Source: Acetobacteraceae bacterium
Lineage (GTDB): Bacteria; Pseudomonadota; Alphaproteobacteria; Acetobacterales; Acetobacteraceae
NCBI GenBank assembly: GCA_947474705.1
Contig: CANJJS010000014.1
Span: 1 to 64,000 of the forward strand
Length of the DNA: 64,000 nt
Direction: 5' to 3'
The notes below the pieces were generated by a model. That model did not search any database. It saw only the letters and a program-made list of their open reading frames with translations, and was not told the origin of the DNA. The translations under genes and the position numbers were made by a program. This document shows positions 25,215-34,380 of the stretch, piece by piece. The stretch's first letter is position 1. The number at the start of each line of letters is the position of its first letter.

Positions 25215-26327
25215 TCAGGCGCGGTGGACCGTCCCCTCCCCCACCAGATATTTTTTCAGCACTTCCATATCCGGGTCGCAACCCAGTCCGGGGCCGCCGG
25301 GCACCGCGATGCGGCCATTCTTGGCGACGACCAGTTCGTGATAGGGGCTGGCTTCCAGATCGATGAACAACCGCTCGAACGGCGCATCGGGGGCCAGCGC
25401 GGCGTTGCAGTGCAGCGAGGCCAGGAAGCCCGCGCCGAAATAGGCATTGTGCGGCACGACCCGCACGCCGAACGCCTTGGCCAGCGCGGCGATTTCCACC
25501 ATCGCCGAGGGGCCGCCGATCTTGATCACGCTGGGTTGCGCGACATCCAGAGCACCCGCCTCGAAGGCGGTCCGGAAATCGTGCAATCCGGCGGCGTTTT
25601 CGCCCGCGGCGATCGGCAATCCGCCTTCCAGGCGCACCTGTGCGAGGCCCTCGTAATCGCCGGGCGGCCAGACCGGCTCCTCGAACCAGGTCAGATCGTA
25701 TTCTTCCACCTGGCGGGCGATGTCGATCGCCTGCCAGACCGTCCAGGGGCAGTTGGTGTCGACCATCAGTTTCGCGTTGCCGATGGCTTCGCGGGCGGCG
25801 GCGATTTCCGGCACCGTGATCTCATGCAATTTGATGTCTTTATAGCCTTCGCCGATCGCCCGCTCGCAGGCGGCGGCGACCAGGGAGGCCTCGCCGTAGC
25901 GCAGCAGGCTGGCGTAGGTGGGCATCGACGTGACGGGCGAGCCGCCCAGCATGCGCCACAGCGGCTGTCCCGCGGCTTTGCCGGCGATGTCCCACAGCGC
26001 GATGTCCAGCGCCGACAGAGCGAAAACATGCGGGCCGTTGCGGCCGAAACCATGATAGGCCTTGCTCAGGCGCTGGCGCAGCCCGGCGATGTCGCGCGCG
26101 TCCTGGCCCAGCAGCGCCGGTGCGAGCTGGCTGTCCAACGCGGCCATGGTGGTGGCGGAGGCGGCGTGCCCGAACGCCTCGCCCCAGCCCTCCAGCCCCT
26201 GATCCGTGACAACCCGCAGCCATATGGAATTCATCGTCTGCCAGTTCAGCCCGCCCATGACGGCGGGTTTGCCCCCCATGTCGAAGGGAATCCGGGTCCA
26301 GTAGGTCTCGACGGCGGTGATTTTCAT
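25215..26327 (-). CDS. Mandelate racemase/muconate lactonizing enzyme family protein
   Basis: A 370-residue enolase-superfamily protein. The N-terminal cap begins MKITAVETYWTRIPF. In the barrel the catalytic strand reads DIKLHE, with a K-x-H arrangement, and the metal ligands are Asp in LMVDTNCPW, Glu in WFEEPVWP and Glu in AAGENAAGL. The C-terminal His lies near VRVVPHNAYFGAG. The family includes sugar-acid dehydratases and cycloisomerases. It is the promoter-proximal gene of the operon followed by the cupin, TauD and amidohydrolase genes, so it probably acts early on an acid substrate. The specific reaction is not deducible. Confidence 0.9.
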   Translation of the reverse strand: MKITAVETYWTRIPFDMGGKPAVMGGLNWQTMNSIWLRVVTDQGLEGWGEAFGHAASATTMAALDSQLAPALLGQDARDIAGLRQRLSKAYHGFGRNGPHVFALSALDIALWDIAGKAAGQPLWRMLGGSPVTSMPTYASLLRYGEASLVAAACERAIGEGYKDIKLHEITVPEIAAAREAIGNAKLMVDTNCPWTVWQAIDIARQVEEYDLTWFEEPVWPPGDYEGLAQVRLEGGLPIAAGENAAGLHDFRTAFEAGALDVAQPSVIKIGGPSAMVEIAALAKAFGVRVVPHNAYFGAGFLASLHCNAALAPDAPFERLFIDLEASPYHELVVAKNGRIAVPGGPGLGCDPDMEVLKKYLVGEGTVHRA

Positions 26328-26484
26328 GGCGCGCTCCCGCGATCCCTTTCGGGGGTTTCATCCTGTTGGCGCGAATCTACCGCGCGGGGCGCGACAGCGA
26401 TACAGGGGGGATTTCCTTGACGCGATTTTCACGGCGGTCGATTTTCCGGAATCGCGGGGAACCGCGTTTTTTCGGAGTAAATAT

Positions 26485-26733
26485 ATGAGTGTTTCGATTA
26501 AATCCTGGCTGGGACAGGTGACCACCGGTCACGGCATGATGGTCCTGGCCCCGACATTGCTGTCGGTTCTGTCGGGGTCCACCACCTGGTCCGCCGCCGC
26601 GCCGCTGCTGGTCGCGGGCGCGGTGGGTCTGGCCTGGCCGGAGAACACGGGCCTGCGATCCGCGTCTCAGGCCGCGGCGGCGGATGTGGCCAACATGATC
26701 TCCGCCTACCAAACCCAGAAAAAGGCGGGCTGA
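26485..26733 (+). CDS. Small membrane protein of unknown function
   Basis: I use the ATG at 26485 (MSVSIKSWLGQV, 82 residues); the track's longer ORF runs through the non-coding region divergent from the enolase-superfamily gene. The middle holds one long hydrophobic segment (WSAAAPLLVAGAVGLAWPE), with weaker hydrophobicity before it (GMMVLAPTLLSVLSG), so one or two membrane passes are likely. The C-terminus is a polar helix (AADVANMISAYQTQKKAG). Size and layout recall phage holins or small phage-origin membrane proteins, but no phage gene is adjacent. Family not recognised. Confidence 0.6.
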   Translation: MSVSIKSWLGQVTTGHGMMVLAPTLLSVLSGSTTWSAAAPLLVAGAVGLAWPENTGLRSASQAAAADVANMISAYQTQKKAG

Positions 26734-26743
26734 ACAGGGCTGT

Positions 26744-26792
26744 CGCGGCGGACGGCGGGATGGGTTAAAGGGGGGCCGCCTTCCGCGTTTTT
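26744..26792 (+). terminator. Possible Rho-independent terminator after the small membrane gene
   Basis: CGCGG...CGGC (26744-26756) can pair with GCCG...CCGCG (26775-26787), interrupted by an internal loop, and is followed by TTTTT at 26788-26792. The stem is imperfect and has a long loop, so this is a moderate call. It would separate the small gene from the ABC-F gene 20 bp further on. Confidence 0.4.
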
Positions 26793-26812
26793 CACGAGTC
26801 CGATTCGTCGTC

Positions 26813-28675
26813 ATGTCCCTTCTCGTCATCTCTGGCGCCACCATCCGTCTCGGCGGCCGCGCGTTGTTGGACGGGGCCGATCTCACGATCGACCCCGGCC
26901 GGCGCATCGGCCTGGTGGGACGCAACGGCGCGGGCAAATCCACACTGCTGCGCGCGATTATCGGCGACATGGCCCTGGACGGCGGCGAGATGCGGTTCGC
27001 CCGCAACGCCCGCATCGCCACCGTGCGCCAGGAAGCGCCCGAGGGGCCCGCTACGCTGCTGGAAACCGTGCTGGAGGGCGATCCGGAACGCCTCGCGCTG
27101 CTGGCGGAAGTGGACCACGCCGATCCGCTGCGGGTCGCCGAGATCCACGAACGCCTGCGCGCCATTGGCGCCGACTCCGCGCCCGCCCGCGCCGCCACGA
27201 TCCTCGCCGGCCTGGGCTTCGACGAGGCCGCGCAGGGCCGCGCGGTTTCAACCTACTCCGGCGGCTGGCGGATGCGTGTCGCGCTGGCGACGGCGTTGTT
27301 CGCCAACCCAGACCTGTTGTTGCTGGACGAGCCGACGAACCACCTCGACCTGGAAGCCACGATGTGGCTGGAAACTTGGCTGGCGCGGTTCCCTGGCGCC
27401 GCCCTGGTCGTGTCGCACGATCGCGGGCTGCTGGACCGCGCGGTGGAGGCGATCGCGCATCTCGACAAAGGCAAGCTGTCACTGACTCCTGGCGGCTTCG
27501 ACGAATTCGTCCGCATCAAAACCGAAAAGGCCGCGCAACAGACCCGCGCCGCCGAGCGAATCTCGGCGGAACGCGCGCATATTCAGTCCTTCATCGACCG
27601 GTTCCGCTACAAAGCCAGCAAGGCCCGCCAGGCCCAGGCGCGGATCAAGGCGCTGGACCGGCTGCCGAATATCGAGGCGGTGATCGAGGACACGCCAACC
27701 CGTTTCTCCTTTCCCGAACCCGCCCGGATCGCGCCGCCGATCCTCGCGTTGGATCGGGCCGACGCCGGATACAATGGCGTGCCAGTCTTGCGGAACATGT
27801 CTCTCACGGTCGACATGGACGACCGCATCGCGCTGCTGGGCGCCAACGGCAACGGCAAATCGACACTGGCGAAACTGCTGGCGGGCCGGATGGAACCTTT
27901 GGCGGGAGAAGTTCGCCGCGGCCCGAAGTTGCGCGTCGGATATTTCGCGCAGCATCAGACCGACGAACTGGTCATGGGCGAAAACCCGATCGACCACATG
28001 GCGCGAGCCTTGCCGCGGGCGACGGCGACGGTGGTGCGCTCGCAGCTCGCGCGCTTCGGCCTGGACGCGGCGCGGGCGGAGACGCCGGTGGCGAATTTGT
28101 CCGGCGGCGAAAAGGCGCGGCTTTTACTTGCCCTGGCCACAAGAGACGCGCCGCAATTGCTAATATTGGATGAACCGACCAACCACTTGGACATCGACGC
28201 CCGCGACGCGTTGGTGAAGGCACTCGCCGATTTCGAGGGCGCGGTGCTTTTGATTACCCACGATCCGCATTTGGTCGAACTGGCGGCGGATCGGCTTTGG
28301 CTGGTGGCGGATGGGACCGTGCGGAACTTCGATGGCGACCTCGACGATTACCGGGCGTTGCTGGTGGAACGGGCCCGGCCCATGGCGAAAGCCGAGGTGG
28401 CCGCGCGCAAAGACGATCGCCGGGAACGCGCCGAGGCGCGCGCCGCCCTGGCGCCGTTGCGGAAACAGGCGAAAGACGCCGAAGCGTTGCTGACGAAACT
28501 ATCGGCGGAACGCAAGGCTCTCGAACAAAAGCTGGCCGATCCGGCGATGTACGCGCCGGGCCGGGCCAAGGACATCGCGGCCGCGAACACGCGACTCGCC
28601 ATGTTGCGGCGCGAAGCGGAGATCGCGGAAACCGCGTGGCTGGAAGCGGAAGAAGCTCTGGAATCATCCGTCTGA
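26813..28675 (+). CDS. ABC-F family ATPase (YheS/Uup-like)
   Basis: The 620-residue protein has two ABC domains and no membrane segment, the ABC-F plan. The first domain has Walker A GRNGAGKST, signature YSGGWRMR and Walker B LLLLDEPTNHLD. A linker helix pair rich in Lys and Arg follows (FIDRFRYKASKARQAQ). The second has GANGNGKST, LSGGEKAR and LLILDEPTNHLD. The C-terminal 90 residues form a charged coiled coil (RKDDRRERAEARAALAPLRK). ABC-F proteins act on stalled or translating ribosomes. The tail and linker resemble YheS rather than EttA, which lacks such a tail. It stands alone. Confidence 0.93.
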   Translation: MSLLVISGATIRLGGRALLDGADLTIDPGRRIGLVGRNGAGKSTLLRAIIGDMALDGGEMRFARNARIATVRQEAPEGPATLLETVLEGDPERLALLAEVDHADPLRVAEIHERLRAIGADSAPARAATILAGLGFDEAAQGRAVSTYSGGWRMRVALATALFANPDLLLLDEPTNHLDLEATMWLETWLARFPGAALVVSHDRGLLDRAVEAIAHLDKGKLSLTPGGFDEFVRIKTEKAAQQTRAAERISAERAHIQSFIDRFRYKASKARQAQARIKALDRLPNIEAVIEDTPTRFSFPEPARIAPPILALDRADAGYNGVPVLRNMSLTVDMDDRIALLGANGNGKSTLAKLLAGRMEPLAGEVRRGPKLRVGYFAQHQTDELVMGENPIDHMARALPRATATVVRSQLARFGLDAARAETPVANLSGGEKARLLLALATRDAPQLLILDEPTNHLDIDARDALVKALADFEGAVLLITHDPHLVELAADRLWLVADGTVRNFDGDLDDYRALLVERARPMAKAEVAARKDDRRERAEARAALAPLRKQAKDAEALLTKLSAERKALEQKLADPAMYAPGRAKDIAAANTRLAMLRREAEIAETAWLEAEEALESSV

Positions 28676-29122
28676 GTATCCGCGATGAAACGGCGAAGCG
28701 AATTTCGATATTTGGTTCAAATTTCATACCTGGCCTGACCGGGCGCCTGGAGTTCCGTCCGAAGGATACCGGAAAAAAATCGTTAAATGCGCGGTTTGGG
28801 TGTCTGGCGAGGCCAAAAGGGTTGCAAGCGGCAAACCGATCGAGTACGGATCGATTGCTTTATTCAATGGGAATCGATCCACCGGGCCGGATGCGATGGC
28901 CGGAACACTCACCGACTTCGAAAATGTCTGGCGCTGGATCGGTTGCCAATTGGCATAAGGCCACTAAGAAACTGTCACGAGACGTGTTGGAATTCGTACC
29001 CCGCGACACCGGTAATCCGCCGGCGAAGCGCCGAGTTCAGATGTATTCACATCGGACCCGGGCACGACGTGTGGCGACGTACGTCCTTCTCATCTATCCG
29101 GGTGACCGAATTGCCAGATCAA
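28676..29122. other. Intergenic interval without a supported gene
   Basis: About 450 bp between the ABC-F gene and the coiled-coil gene. The long ORF of the track begins inside it, but its first 110 residues are compositionally unlike the rest and show no start signal. I see a run of A (GGAAAAAAATCG near 28780) and a short inverted motif around GGATCGATTGC, and nothing convincing otherwise. Confidence 0.5.
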
Positions 29123-29968
29123 ATGAAACCGCGTGCCGACCTTGGCCAGCGCCTGACGTTATCTCAGGAACAGCCGCCCTCCCCCCCCATGGACGACGCC
29201 GAAGCCCAAATGCGCCGCGCCCTGGGCTTGCACGGAGAGGGCGCCAGACCCCGCCCGGACATGGACCGCCAGGACCCTGGACACCGCATGGGGGGCGGCC
29301 TGTTCGGGCAAACCCCGCACCGGCGCCGCTTCGTGCAGGACGGCGAAATCCCGGTGACCGTGGTGCGCCGAGACCCAGGAGACACCCCAGGCGGAACGCC
29401 GGCTGGCCCGACCTCCAGCCGGCTGCAAAGGCTCGAGGCGAGTCTGGCCGCCGAAACCGCCGCGCGCGACAAAGCCGAACGCGCGTTACAGGAGGCACAG
29501 GCCGCGACACAGGCGCTGCGCACCAAGATCGGGCATCATGAACTTGAAAAGAACGAAGCCGTCGCCGCGGGGCGCCGCGATCGCGAGGAAGTCGTTTCAT
29601 TTCGGCAAGAACTTAGCGAAACGAAAATCCTCCTGGACGAAACGAAAACGCTCCTGACCGAGGCTGAAGAACGCGCGGACGAGGCTGAATCGGAACTGCG
29701 CGCACTGCGCGCGGAAATGCTTCAGGAACCCCGTGGCCGGGAACGCGCCGAACGTTTGTTGCGCGAAGCGGTGGAGGCCGCGGAAGAGGCCGAAGAAGAG
29801 ACCGTGGAGGCAATGCCCTTACGCAAGGCGACACCGGCGCGGGCCGAAATCGCCCGGCCGCCGGCGCGCCGGGGCCGGCCGCCGAATGTCCGTCCTGATC
29901 CGGAACCCGAGCAGGAACCCGTCAAATGGTGGCTGTCGGAGCCCAAGGCCGCCGTTAAGCGTCGTTAA
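29123..29968 (+). CDS. Coiled-coil protein with AT-hook-like and SyrB-type C-terminus
   Basis: I begin at the ATG 29123 (281 residues); GTG 29102 or ATG 29189 are alternatives, and no strong ribosome site favours one. The middle (about residues 90-210) is a long, highly charged coiled coil made of Glu, Ala and Arg heptads (ERALQEAQAATQALR, RADEAESELRALRAEM). Then comes an AT-hook-like core (ARRGRPPN) and the ending EPVKWWLSEPK. From memory the RGRPP...PV-x-WWL ending is found in so-called SyrB-like regulators of alphaproteobacteria. It may be a nucleoid or regulatory DNA-binding protein. Function unproven. Confidence 0.6.
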   Translation: MKPRADLGQRLTLSQEQPPSPPMDDAEAQMRRALGLHGEGARPRPDMDRQDPGHRMGGGLFGQTPHRRRFVQDGEIPVTVVRRDPGDTPGGTPAGPTSSRLQRLEASLAAETAARDKAERALQEAQAATQALRTKIGHHELEKNEAVAAGRRDREEVVSFRQELSETKILLDETKTLLTEAEERADEAESELRALRAEMLQEPRGRERAERLLREAVEAAEEAEEETVEAMPLRKATPARAEIARPPARRGRPPNVRPDPEPEQEPVKWWLSEPKAAVKRR

Positions 29969-30017
29969 ACACAGGCCGCATCCGCTTAATGGGGATCGGG
30001 GGAACAGATCCGTTGGA

Positions 30018-30464
30018 TCAGGCGCCTTTCTCCCATCCGCGCGGGCCTTGTTTCCAATAAGTGAGCGTATGGCCGCCGGCGCGGCCAGCCCGCCAGCGGT
30101 CGCGCGCGGCCGCGACGCGGTCTGGGTCGTTGCCGTCGAACAAGTCGAACACACGCTGGAAATCGCCGCCGCGATCGGTGTCCGCGCCGTCGACCAGAAA
30201 CAGAAACCGGGCGCCATTCGCGGGTTCTGGCCGTGTGTCCAGCCAGACCGGTTGCAAATCGGGATCGCCGTCGGCCGGGGTGCCATGCGGTAACCAGGCG
30301 GGTTCGGCGCAGGCCCACAACGCGGTGTCCAGCGCCTTCATCCGGGCCTCGTCCGGGCAGAGAACAAGCGCGCGCTGCCCGGTCTGGAGCGTGCGGTCCA
30401 GCAGGCGCGCCAGGGCTTCTGGCAGCGCCGTCCGGGTCAGGTGATAGAAGCCGATTTCGGCCAC
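30018..30464 (-). CDS. holC: DNA polymerase III chi subunit
   Basis: The 148-residue size is standard for HolC. It opens with the family pattern MAEIGFYHLTRTALPEALARLL and contains GQRALVLCPDEARMKALDTALW, FLPHGT-like WLPHGTPA and a nucleotide-fold stretch ending VFDLFDGNDPDRVAAARDRW. Chi binds the single-strand DNA-binding protein and links it to the clamp-loader. The gene starts 3 bp after the stop of pepA, and the pepA-holC order is common in alphaproteobacteria, supporting the call. Confidence 0.93.
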   Translation of the reverse strand: MAEIGFYHLTRTALPEALARLLDRTLQTGQRALVLCPDEARMKALDTALWACAEPAWLPHGTPADGDPDLQPVWLDTRPEPANGARFLFLVDGADTDRGGDFQRVFDLFDGNDPDRVAAARDRWRAGRAGGHTLTYWKQGPRGWEKGA

Positions 30465-30467
30465 GGA

Positions 30468-31949
30468 TTACCCTTCGTAATGATCCGCCACCAGCCGGTC
30501 GAGCAGCCGGACTCCGAACGCGGTGGCGCCCTTCGGCACGCAGGGGGAGTCTTTCCCGCTCCAGGCCATGCCGGCGATGTCGAGATGAGCCCAGGGCTTT
30601 TTGTTCACGAAACGTTGGATGAACTGGGCCGCGGTGATGGAGCCAGCGGGGCGCCCGCCGATGTTTTTCATGTCGGCGATTTCGGAGCGAAGTTGCTTGT
30701 CGTAGGCGTCGTCGAGCGGCATGCGCCAGACTTTCTCCCCGGTCGCTTTACCGGCCTCGTGCAATCTTTGCGACAATGTATCGTCGTTGCTGAACAGACC
30801 CGCGTGTTCGTGACCCAGCCCGATGATGATCGCGCCGGTCAGCGTGGCCAGGTCGACCATGAATTTCGGATCGTATTTTTCTTGCGCGTAGTAGAGGACG
30901 TCGCACAGTACCAGCCGCCCCTCGGCGTCGGTATTGATCACTTCGATGGTCTGGCCGGAATAGCTTTTCACCACGTCGCCCGGCCGCTGCGCGCTGCCGG
31001 AGGGCATGTTTTCCACCAGCCCCACCAGACCGATCGCATCGACCTTCGCTTTGCGGCCCGCGAGCGTGGCCATCAGGCCGACGACGGTGCCGGCGCCCGC
31101 CATGTCCCACTTCATGTCTTCCATACCGCCGGCCGGTTTGATGCTGATGCCGCCGGTGTCGAAGGTCACGCCTTTGCCCACGAAAACGACCGGCTTTTCT
31201 TTATCTTTGCCTTTCCCGCCGCCCGCGCCGTTCCAGTGCATGACCACCATCCGCGGCTCGTTCACGCTGCCCTGGGAGACGCCCAGCATGGCGCCGAACC
31301 CCAGTTTCTGTAGTTCCTTTGGGCCCAAAACCTCAACCTTCAGGCCGAGTTCAGCTAGCTTCTCGCAGCGCTTCGCCATTTCGGCGGGGGTGAGGACATT
31401 CGGTGGCTCGCTGACCAGGTCGCGGGTCAGGAACACGCCTTCGGCCACCGCCTTGCCGCGTTCCCAGGCCGCGCGGGCTTTGGCGGCGTCCGCGGTCAGC
31501 ACCGAGAGTTTGGTCAGTTTCGGCTTGTCCTCGGCCTTTTCCGTGGTGCGGTAGCGATCGAAACGGTAGGCTTTCAGCGCCGCGCCCACCGCGATATCGG
31601 CCGCCTGCGCCGCCGTCAGCGTGCCCACGGCGACGGCCGCCACGGCCTCTCCCGCCATGGCCGCCGCGACCGCCCCGCCGGCTTCGTTCAGGACCCGTTC
31701 GTCGATTTCGGCCGGTTTTCCCAGGCCCACGACGACGACCCGCGCGATTCCGGCGCCGGGCGCGAGGATCGACACCGTCTTGCCTTTCGCGCCTTTGAAC
31801 GACGCGACCTCCAGGGCCCGCGCGATGGTGCCGCCGGTTGCCTCGTCCGCCTGCTGCCACAATCCCGATGGCTTTTCGCCTTCGTGCGCCAGCAGCGCCA
31901 GCGCGCCGGATTTGGGAAGCGCCGTTCTGGCGAAAGCGATATCGAGCAT
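30468..31949 (-). CDS. pepA: Leucyl aminopeptidase PepA
   Basis: The 493-residue protein shows the M17 aminopeptidase catalytic domain: VGKGVTFDTGGISIKP (Lys and Asp metal site), EDMKWDMAGAGTV, and the NTDAEGRLVLCD signature with further metal ligands. The N-terminal domain of about 160 residues is typical. It removes N-terminal leucine and other residues using two metals in a hexamer in the cytoplasm. In some bacteria PepA also binds DNA for Xer recombination; nothing here shows that. It forms an operon with holC. Confidence 0.95.
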   Translation of the reverse strand: MLDIAFARTALPKSGALALLAHEGEKPSGLWQQADEATGGTIARALEVASFKGAKGKTVSILAPGAGIARVVVVGLGKPAEIDERVLNEAGGAVAAAMAGEAVAAVAVGTLTAAQAADIAVGAALKAYRFDRYRTTEKAEDKPKLTKLSVLTADAAKARAAWERGKAVAEGVFLTRDLVSEPPNVLTPAEMAKRCEKLAELGLKVEVLGPKELQKLGFGAMLGVSQGSVNEPRMVVMHWNGAGGGKGKDKEKPVVFVGKGVTFDTGGISIKPAGGMEDMKWDMAGAGTVVGLMATLAGRKAKVDAIGLVGLVENMPSGSAQRPGDVVKSYSGQTIEVINTDAEGRLVLCDVLYYAQEKYDPKFMVDLATLTGAIIIGLGHEHAGLFSNDDTLSQRLHEAGKATGEKVWRMPLDDAYDKQLRSEIADMKNIGGRPAGSITAAQFIQRFVNKKPWAHLDIAGMAWSGKDSPCVPKGATAFGVRLLDRLVADHYEG

Positions 31950-32042
31950 GGTCTTCGAGCCCCCTGGGGATATTCCTGTTACGGGACCTTAACCCGGCGC
32001 CGGGGGCTTTGCCATGGGCCCAGGAGAGGCTATCGGCGGAGG

Positions 32043-33014
32043 ATGATCGAGATTCTCTCCGCGGGACCGGACGGCATCGCGCGCGCGGCGACGCTGCTGC
32101 GCGACGGCCGCCTGGTCGCTTTCGGCACTGAAACGGTTTACGGTCTGGGCGCCGACGCGACGAATTCCGCCGCCGTCGCGGCCATTTTCGCGGCGAAGGG
32201 CCGGCCGCGTTTCAATCCGCTGATTTGCCATTACCCGGTCGCCGCCGCCGCCTGGGAGGACACGATCCCCACCGCCCTGGCCCATGCCCTCGCCGCCGCG
32301 TTCTGGCCTGGGCCTTTGACGATGGTTCTGCCACGGCGCGCCGGATCCGCGGTCGCGTTGCTGACCGGCGCGGGTCTGGAGACACTGGCGGTCAGGGTGC
32401 CCGCGAACCGGTCCGCCCGGCTTCTGCTGGCGGCGGCGAACCGGCCCATCGCCGCGCCCTCCGCCAACCTGTCCGGCCAGGTCAGCCCCACCTCCGCCGC
32501 GCACGTCCTCGCGGGATTGCGCGACCGCCTCGCCGCCGTGGTCGATACCGGGCCCTCCGAGGTCGGGGTCGAGTCAACCGTATTGGACCTGTCCGGCGCC
32601 ACGCCGGTCCTGCTGCGGCCGGGCGGCGCGACATTGGAAGCCCTGGAAGCGATCGCCGGCCCTATCCTTCGGGCCGGGCCGCCAGACGATCCCTTGGCCC
32701 CGCGTTCCCCCGGACAACTGGCGTCGCATTACGCCCCCGCCCTGCCCGTCCGGCTCGACGCCACCGCGGCGCTGCCAGATGAAGCCCTGCTGGCGTTTGG
32801 CCCGCCCTGTCCAGGCGCGGGGACGGTGTTTCAGCTCAGCGAGCGTTCGGATCTGGCGGAAGCCGCCGCGCGTCTGTTCGAAGGTTTGCGCTGGCTGGAC
32901 AGCGAAGGCCATCGCCTCGGCGCCCGCGCGATCGCCGCGATGCCCATCCCCCCCCACGGCCTGGGCCTCGCGATCGACGACCGGTTGCGCCGCGCCGCCG
33001 CACCGCGCGTTTAA
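32043..33014 (+). CDS. tsaC: L-threonylcarbamoyladenylate synthase (Sua5/YwlC type)
   Basis: From ATG 32043 the protein has 323 residues, the longer two-domain form with a C-terminal Sua5 domain. The YrdC fold reads FGTETVYGLGADATNSAAVAAIFAAKGRP, ICHYPV and VPANRSARLLLAAANRPIAAPSANLSG; the linker RSPGQLASHYAP is the Sua5 mark. It makes threonylcarbamoyl-AMP from threonine, bicarbonate and ATP, for the t6A modification of tRNAs. The ATG is directly preceded by GGCGGAGG, too close for an ideal site, so a start a few codons upstream is possible. It diverges from pepA. Confidence 0.93.
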   Translation: MIEILSAGPDGIARAATLLRDGRLVAFGTETVYGLGADATNSAAVAAIFAAKGRPRFNPLICHYPVAAAAWEDTIPTALAHALAAAFWPGPLTMVLPRRAGSAVALLTGAGLETLAVRVPANRSARLLLAAANRPIAAPSANLSGQVSPTSAAHVLAGLRDRLAAVVDTGPSEVGVESTVLDLSGATPVLLRPGGATLEALEAIAGPILRAGPPDDPLAPRSPGQLASHYAPALPVRLDATAALPDEALLAFGPPCPGAGTVFQLSERSDLAEAAARLFEGLRWLDSEGHRLGARAIAAMPIPPHGLGLAIDDRLRRAAAPRV

Positions 33015-33103
33015 CGCCACACTGACTTCTTATTCATGCGCGGGAATTTTCGTATCGGCGTAATGTCCCTTAAAATAGGCTGACAAGATCGTGTCTGGGG
33101 AGA

Positions 33104-33595
33104 ATGAGCATGAACGACGCGGCCACCGGCGCGCGGCTTTCGCGTACTGTTCTGTCGGAACTACGGCATGCGGGAAAGCCCGACCTCGCGTCGTGCGACG
33201 CGCTCGCGGCACAATGCTTCGATGCGCTGCCGAACCCAATCAAGATCATGAACGCGGCCGAACACATCGTCTTCTATAACCGCGCCGCGTTCCAATATTT
33301 CGGTCCCCGTGTCGCCTGGGCGCGATCGCCCGGGGAATGCGACCAGTTATTCCACCACGAAGACCACATCGCCCGGCGGCAGGCACGCGAAAAAGTCCTG
33401 AAGCACGGCGTGCCGCTACGGATCGACCTGCGCGCGATTCGATTCGACTATGTGCCGATATGGCACGAGTTCGACCTGACGCCGTTATTCGACGCGAGCC
33501 AAAAGGTCACCGGCGTGTTGGTCAGGATGACGAATATCGAGGAACCGCGCCGCATCGGACAAACCGAGCCTCCCGGGTTGCGCGGCCAGGCTTAA
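33104..33595 (+). CDS. PAS domain protein
   Basis: A 163-residue protein with one PAS domain (about residues 40-150): CFDALPNPIKIMNAAEHIVFYN, then FHHEDHIARRQAREKVLKHG, and the end VTGVLVRMTNIEE. No output domain is attached, so it is a stand-alone sensor or binder. A second Met is at 33110. Short PAS proteins often partner a histidine kinase, but none is adjacent; an SDR gene follows 40 bp downstream on the same strand. The ligand cannot be guessed. Confidence 0.8.
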   Translation: MSMNDAATGARLSRTVLSELRHAGKPDLASCDALAAQCFDALPNPIKIMNAAEHIVFYNRAAFQYFGPRVAWARSPGECDQLFHHEDHIARRQAREKVLKHGVPLRIDLRAIRFDYVPIWHEFDLTPLFDASQKVTGVLVRMTNIEEPRRIGQTEPPGLRGQA

Positions 33596-33635
33596 GCGGC
33601 GAGATTCAGCCCGTCTGTCCGAACCGGAGGAAACA

Positions 33636-34376
33636 ATGCGTTTAAAAGATAAAGTCGCCATCGTCAGCGGTGGCGCGAACGGCATGGGCGAGGCCGAGGC
33701 CCGCCTCTTCGCCCGCGAAGGCGCCGCCGTCGTCATCGCCGACGTCATCGAAAAAGGCGAATCCGTCGCCGCGGACATATGCGCCAGCCAGGGCCGCGCC
33801 CGTTTCATCCGCACCGATGTCACGTCCGAAACCAACTGGGCTTCCACGATCGCCGAAACCGTCCGCGAATTCGGCAAACTCGATATCCTGGTGAACAACG
33901 CCGGCATCAGCGGCAGCGCGGTCGGCGATCACGATCTGCTGGATGGCTGGATGAAAATCCTGAACATCAACGCCACCGGCGTGTTTCTGGGCACGAAACT
34001 GGCGGCGGCGGAGATGATGAAAGCCGGGAAGGGTTCGATCGTGAACATTTCCTCGATCATGGGCTTCGTCGGCAGCGCGGACGGACATCCGGGCTACGCG
34101 GCCTCGAAAGGCGCGGTGCGGCTTTATACGAAGGCGGCGGCCTGCCGCTACGGACCCCACGGCGTGCGCGTGAACTCCGTCCATCCCGGCTACATGCCGC
34201 CGATGCTGAACGGCACCAACGGCGGGACACGGTCCTCGAAAATCGAATTCACGCCGCTGCGCCGTCTGGGCGAGCCCATGGATGTCGCCTACGGCGTTTT
34301 GTACCTGGCGTCGGACGAGGCGTCGTTCGTCACGGGGACGGAACTTGTGATCGACGGCGGTTATATCGCGCAGTAA
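33636..34376 (+). CDS. Short-chain dehydrogenase (classical, NAD-type)
   Basis: A 246-residue classical SDR: MRLKDKVAIVSGGANGMGEA (cofactor loop GANGMG), Asp after beta-2 (VVIADVIE) indicating NAD, NNAGISG, catalytic Ser in NISSIMGF, and YAASKGA with the Tyr-x3-Lys pair. It ends LASDEASFVTGTELVIDGGYIAQ, as in cyclohexanol- or 3-alpha-hydroxysteroid-type dehydrogenases. A clear ribosome site (CCGGAGGAAAC) precedes it. It converges on the VOC gene of the large minus-strand operon 4 bp away, which also looks catabolic; a shared pathway is possible but unproven. Confidence 0.92.
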   Translation: MRLKDKVAIVSGGANGMGEAEARLFAREGAAVVIADVIEKGESVAADICASQGRARFIRTDVTSETNWASTIAETVREFGKLDILVNNAGISGSAVGDHDLLDGWMKILNINATGVFLGTKLAAAEMMKAGKGSIVNISSIMGFVGSADGHPGYAASKGAVRLYTKAAACRYGPHGVRVNSVHPGYMPPMLNGTNGGTRSSKIEFTPLRRLGEPMDVAYGVLYLASDEASFVTGTELVIDGGYIAQ

Positions 34377-34380
34377 CGAA

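Noticed and set aside
28787-29122. N-terminal extension of the coiled-coil gene
   Set aside because: The stretch has Cys/Trp/His-rich composition unlike the charged coiled coil and no ribosome site; it is treated as non-coding.
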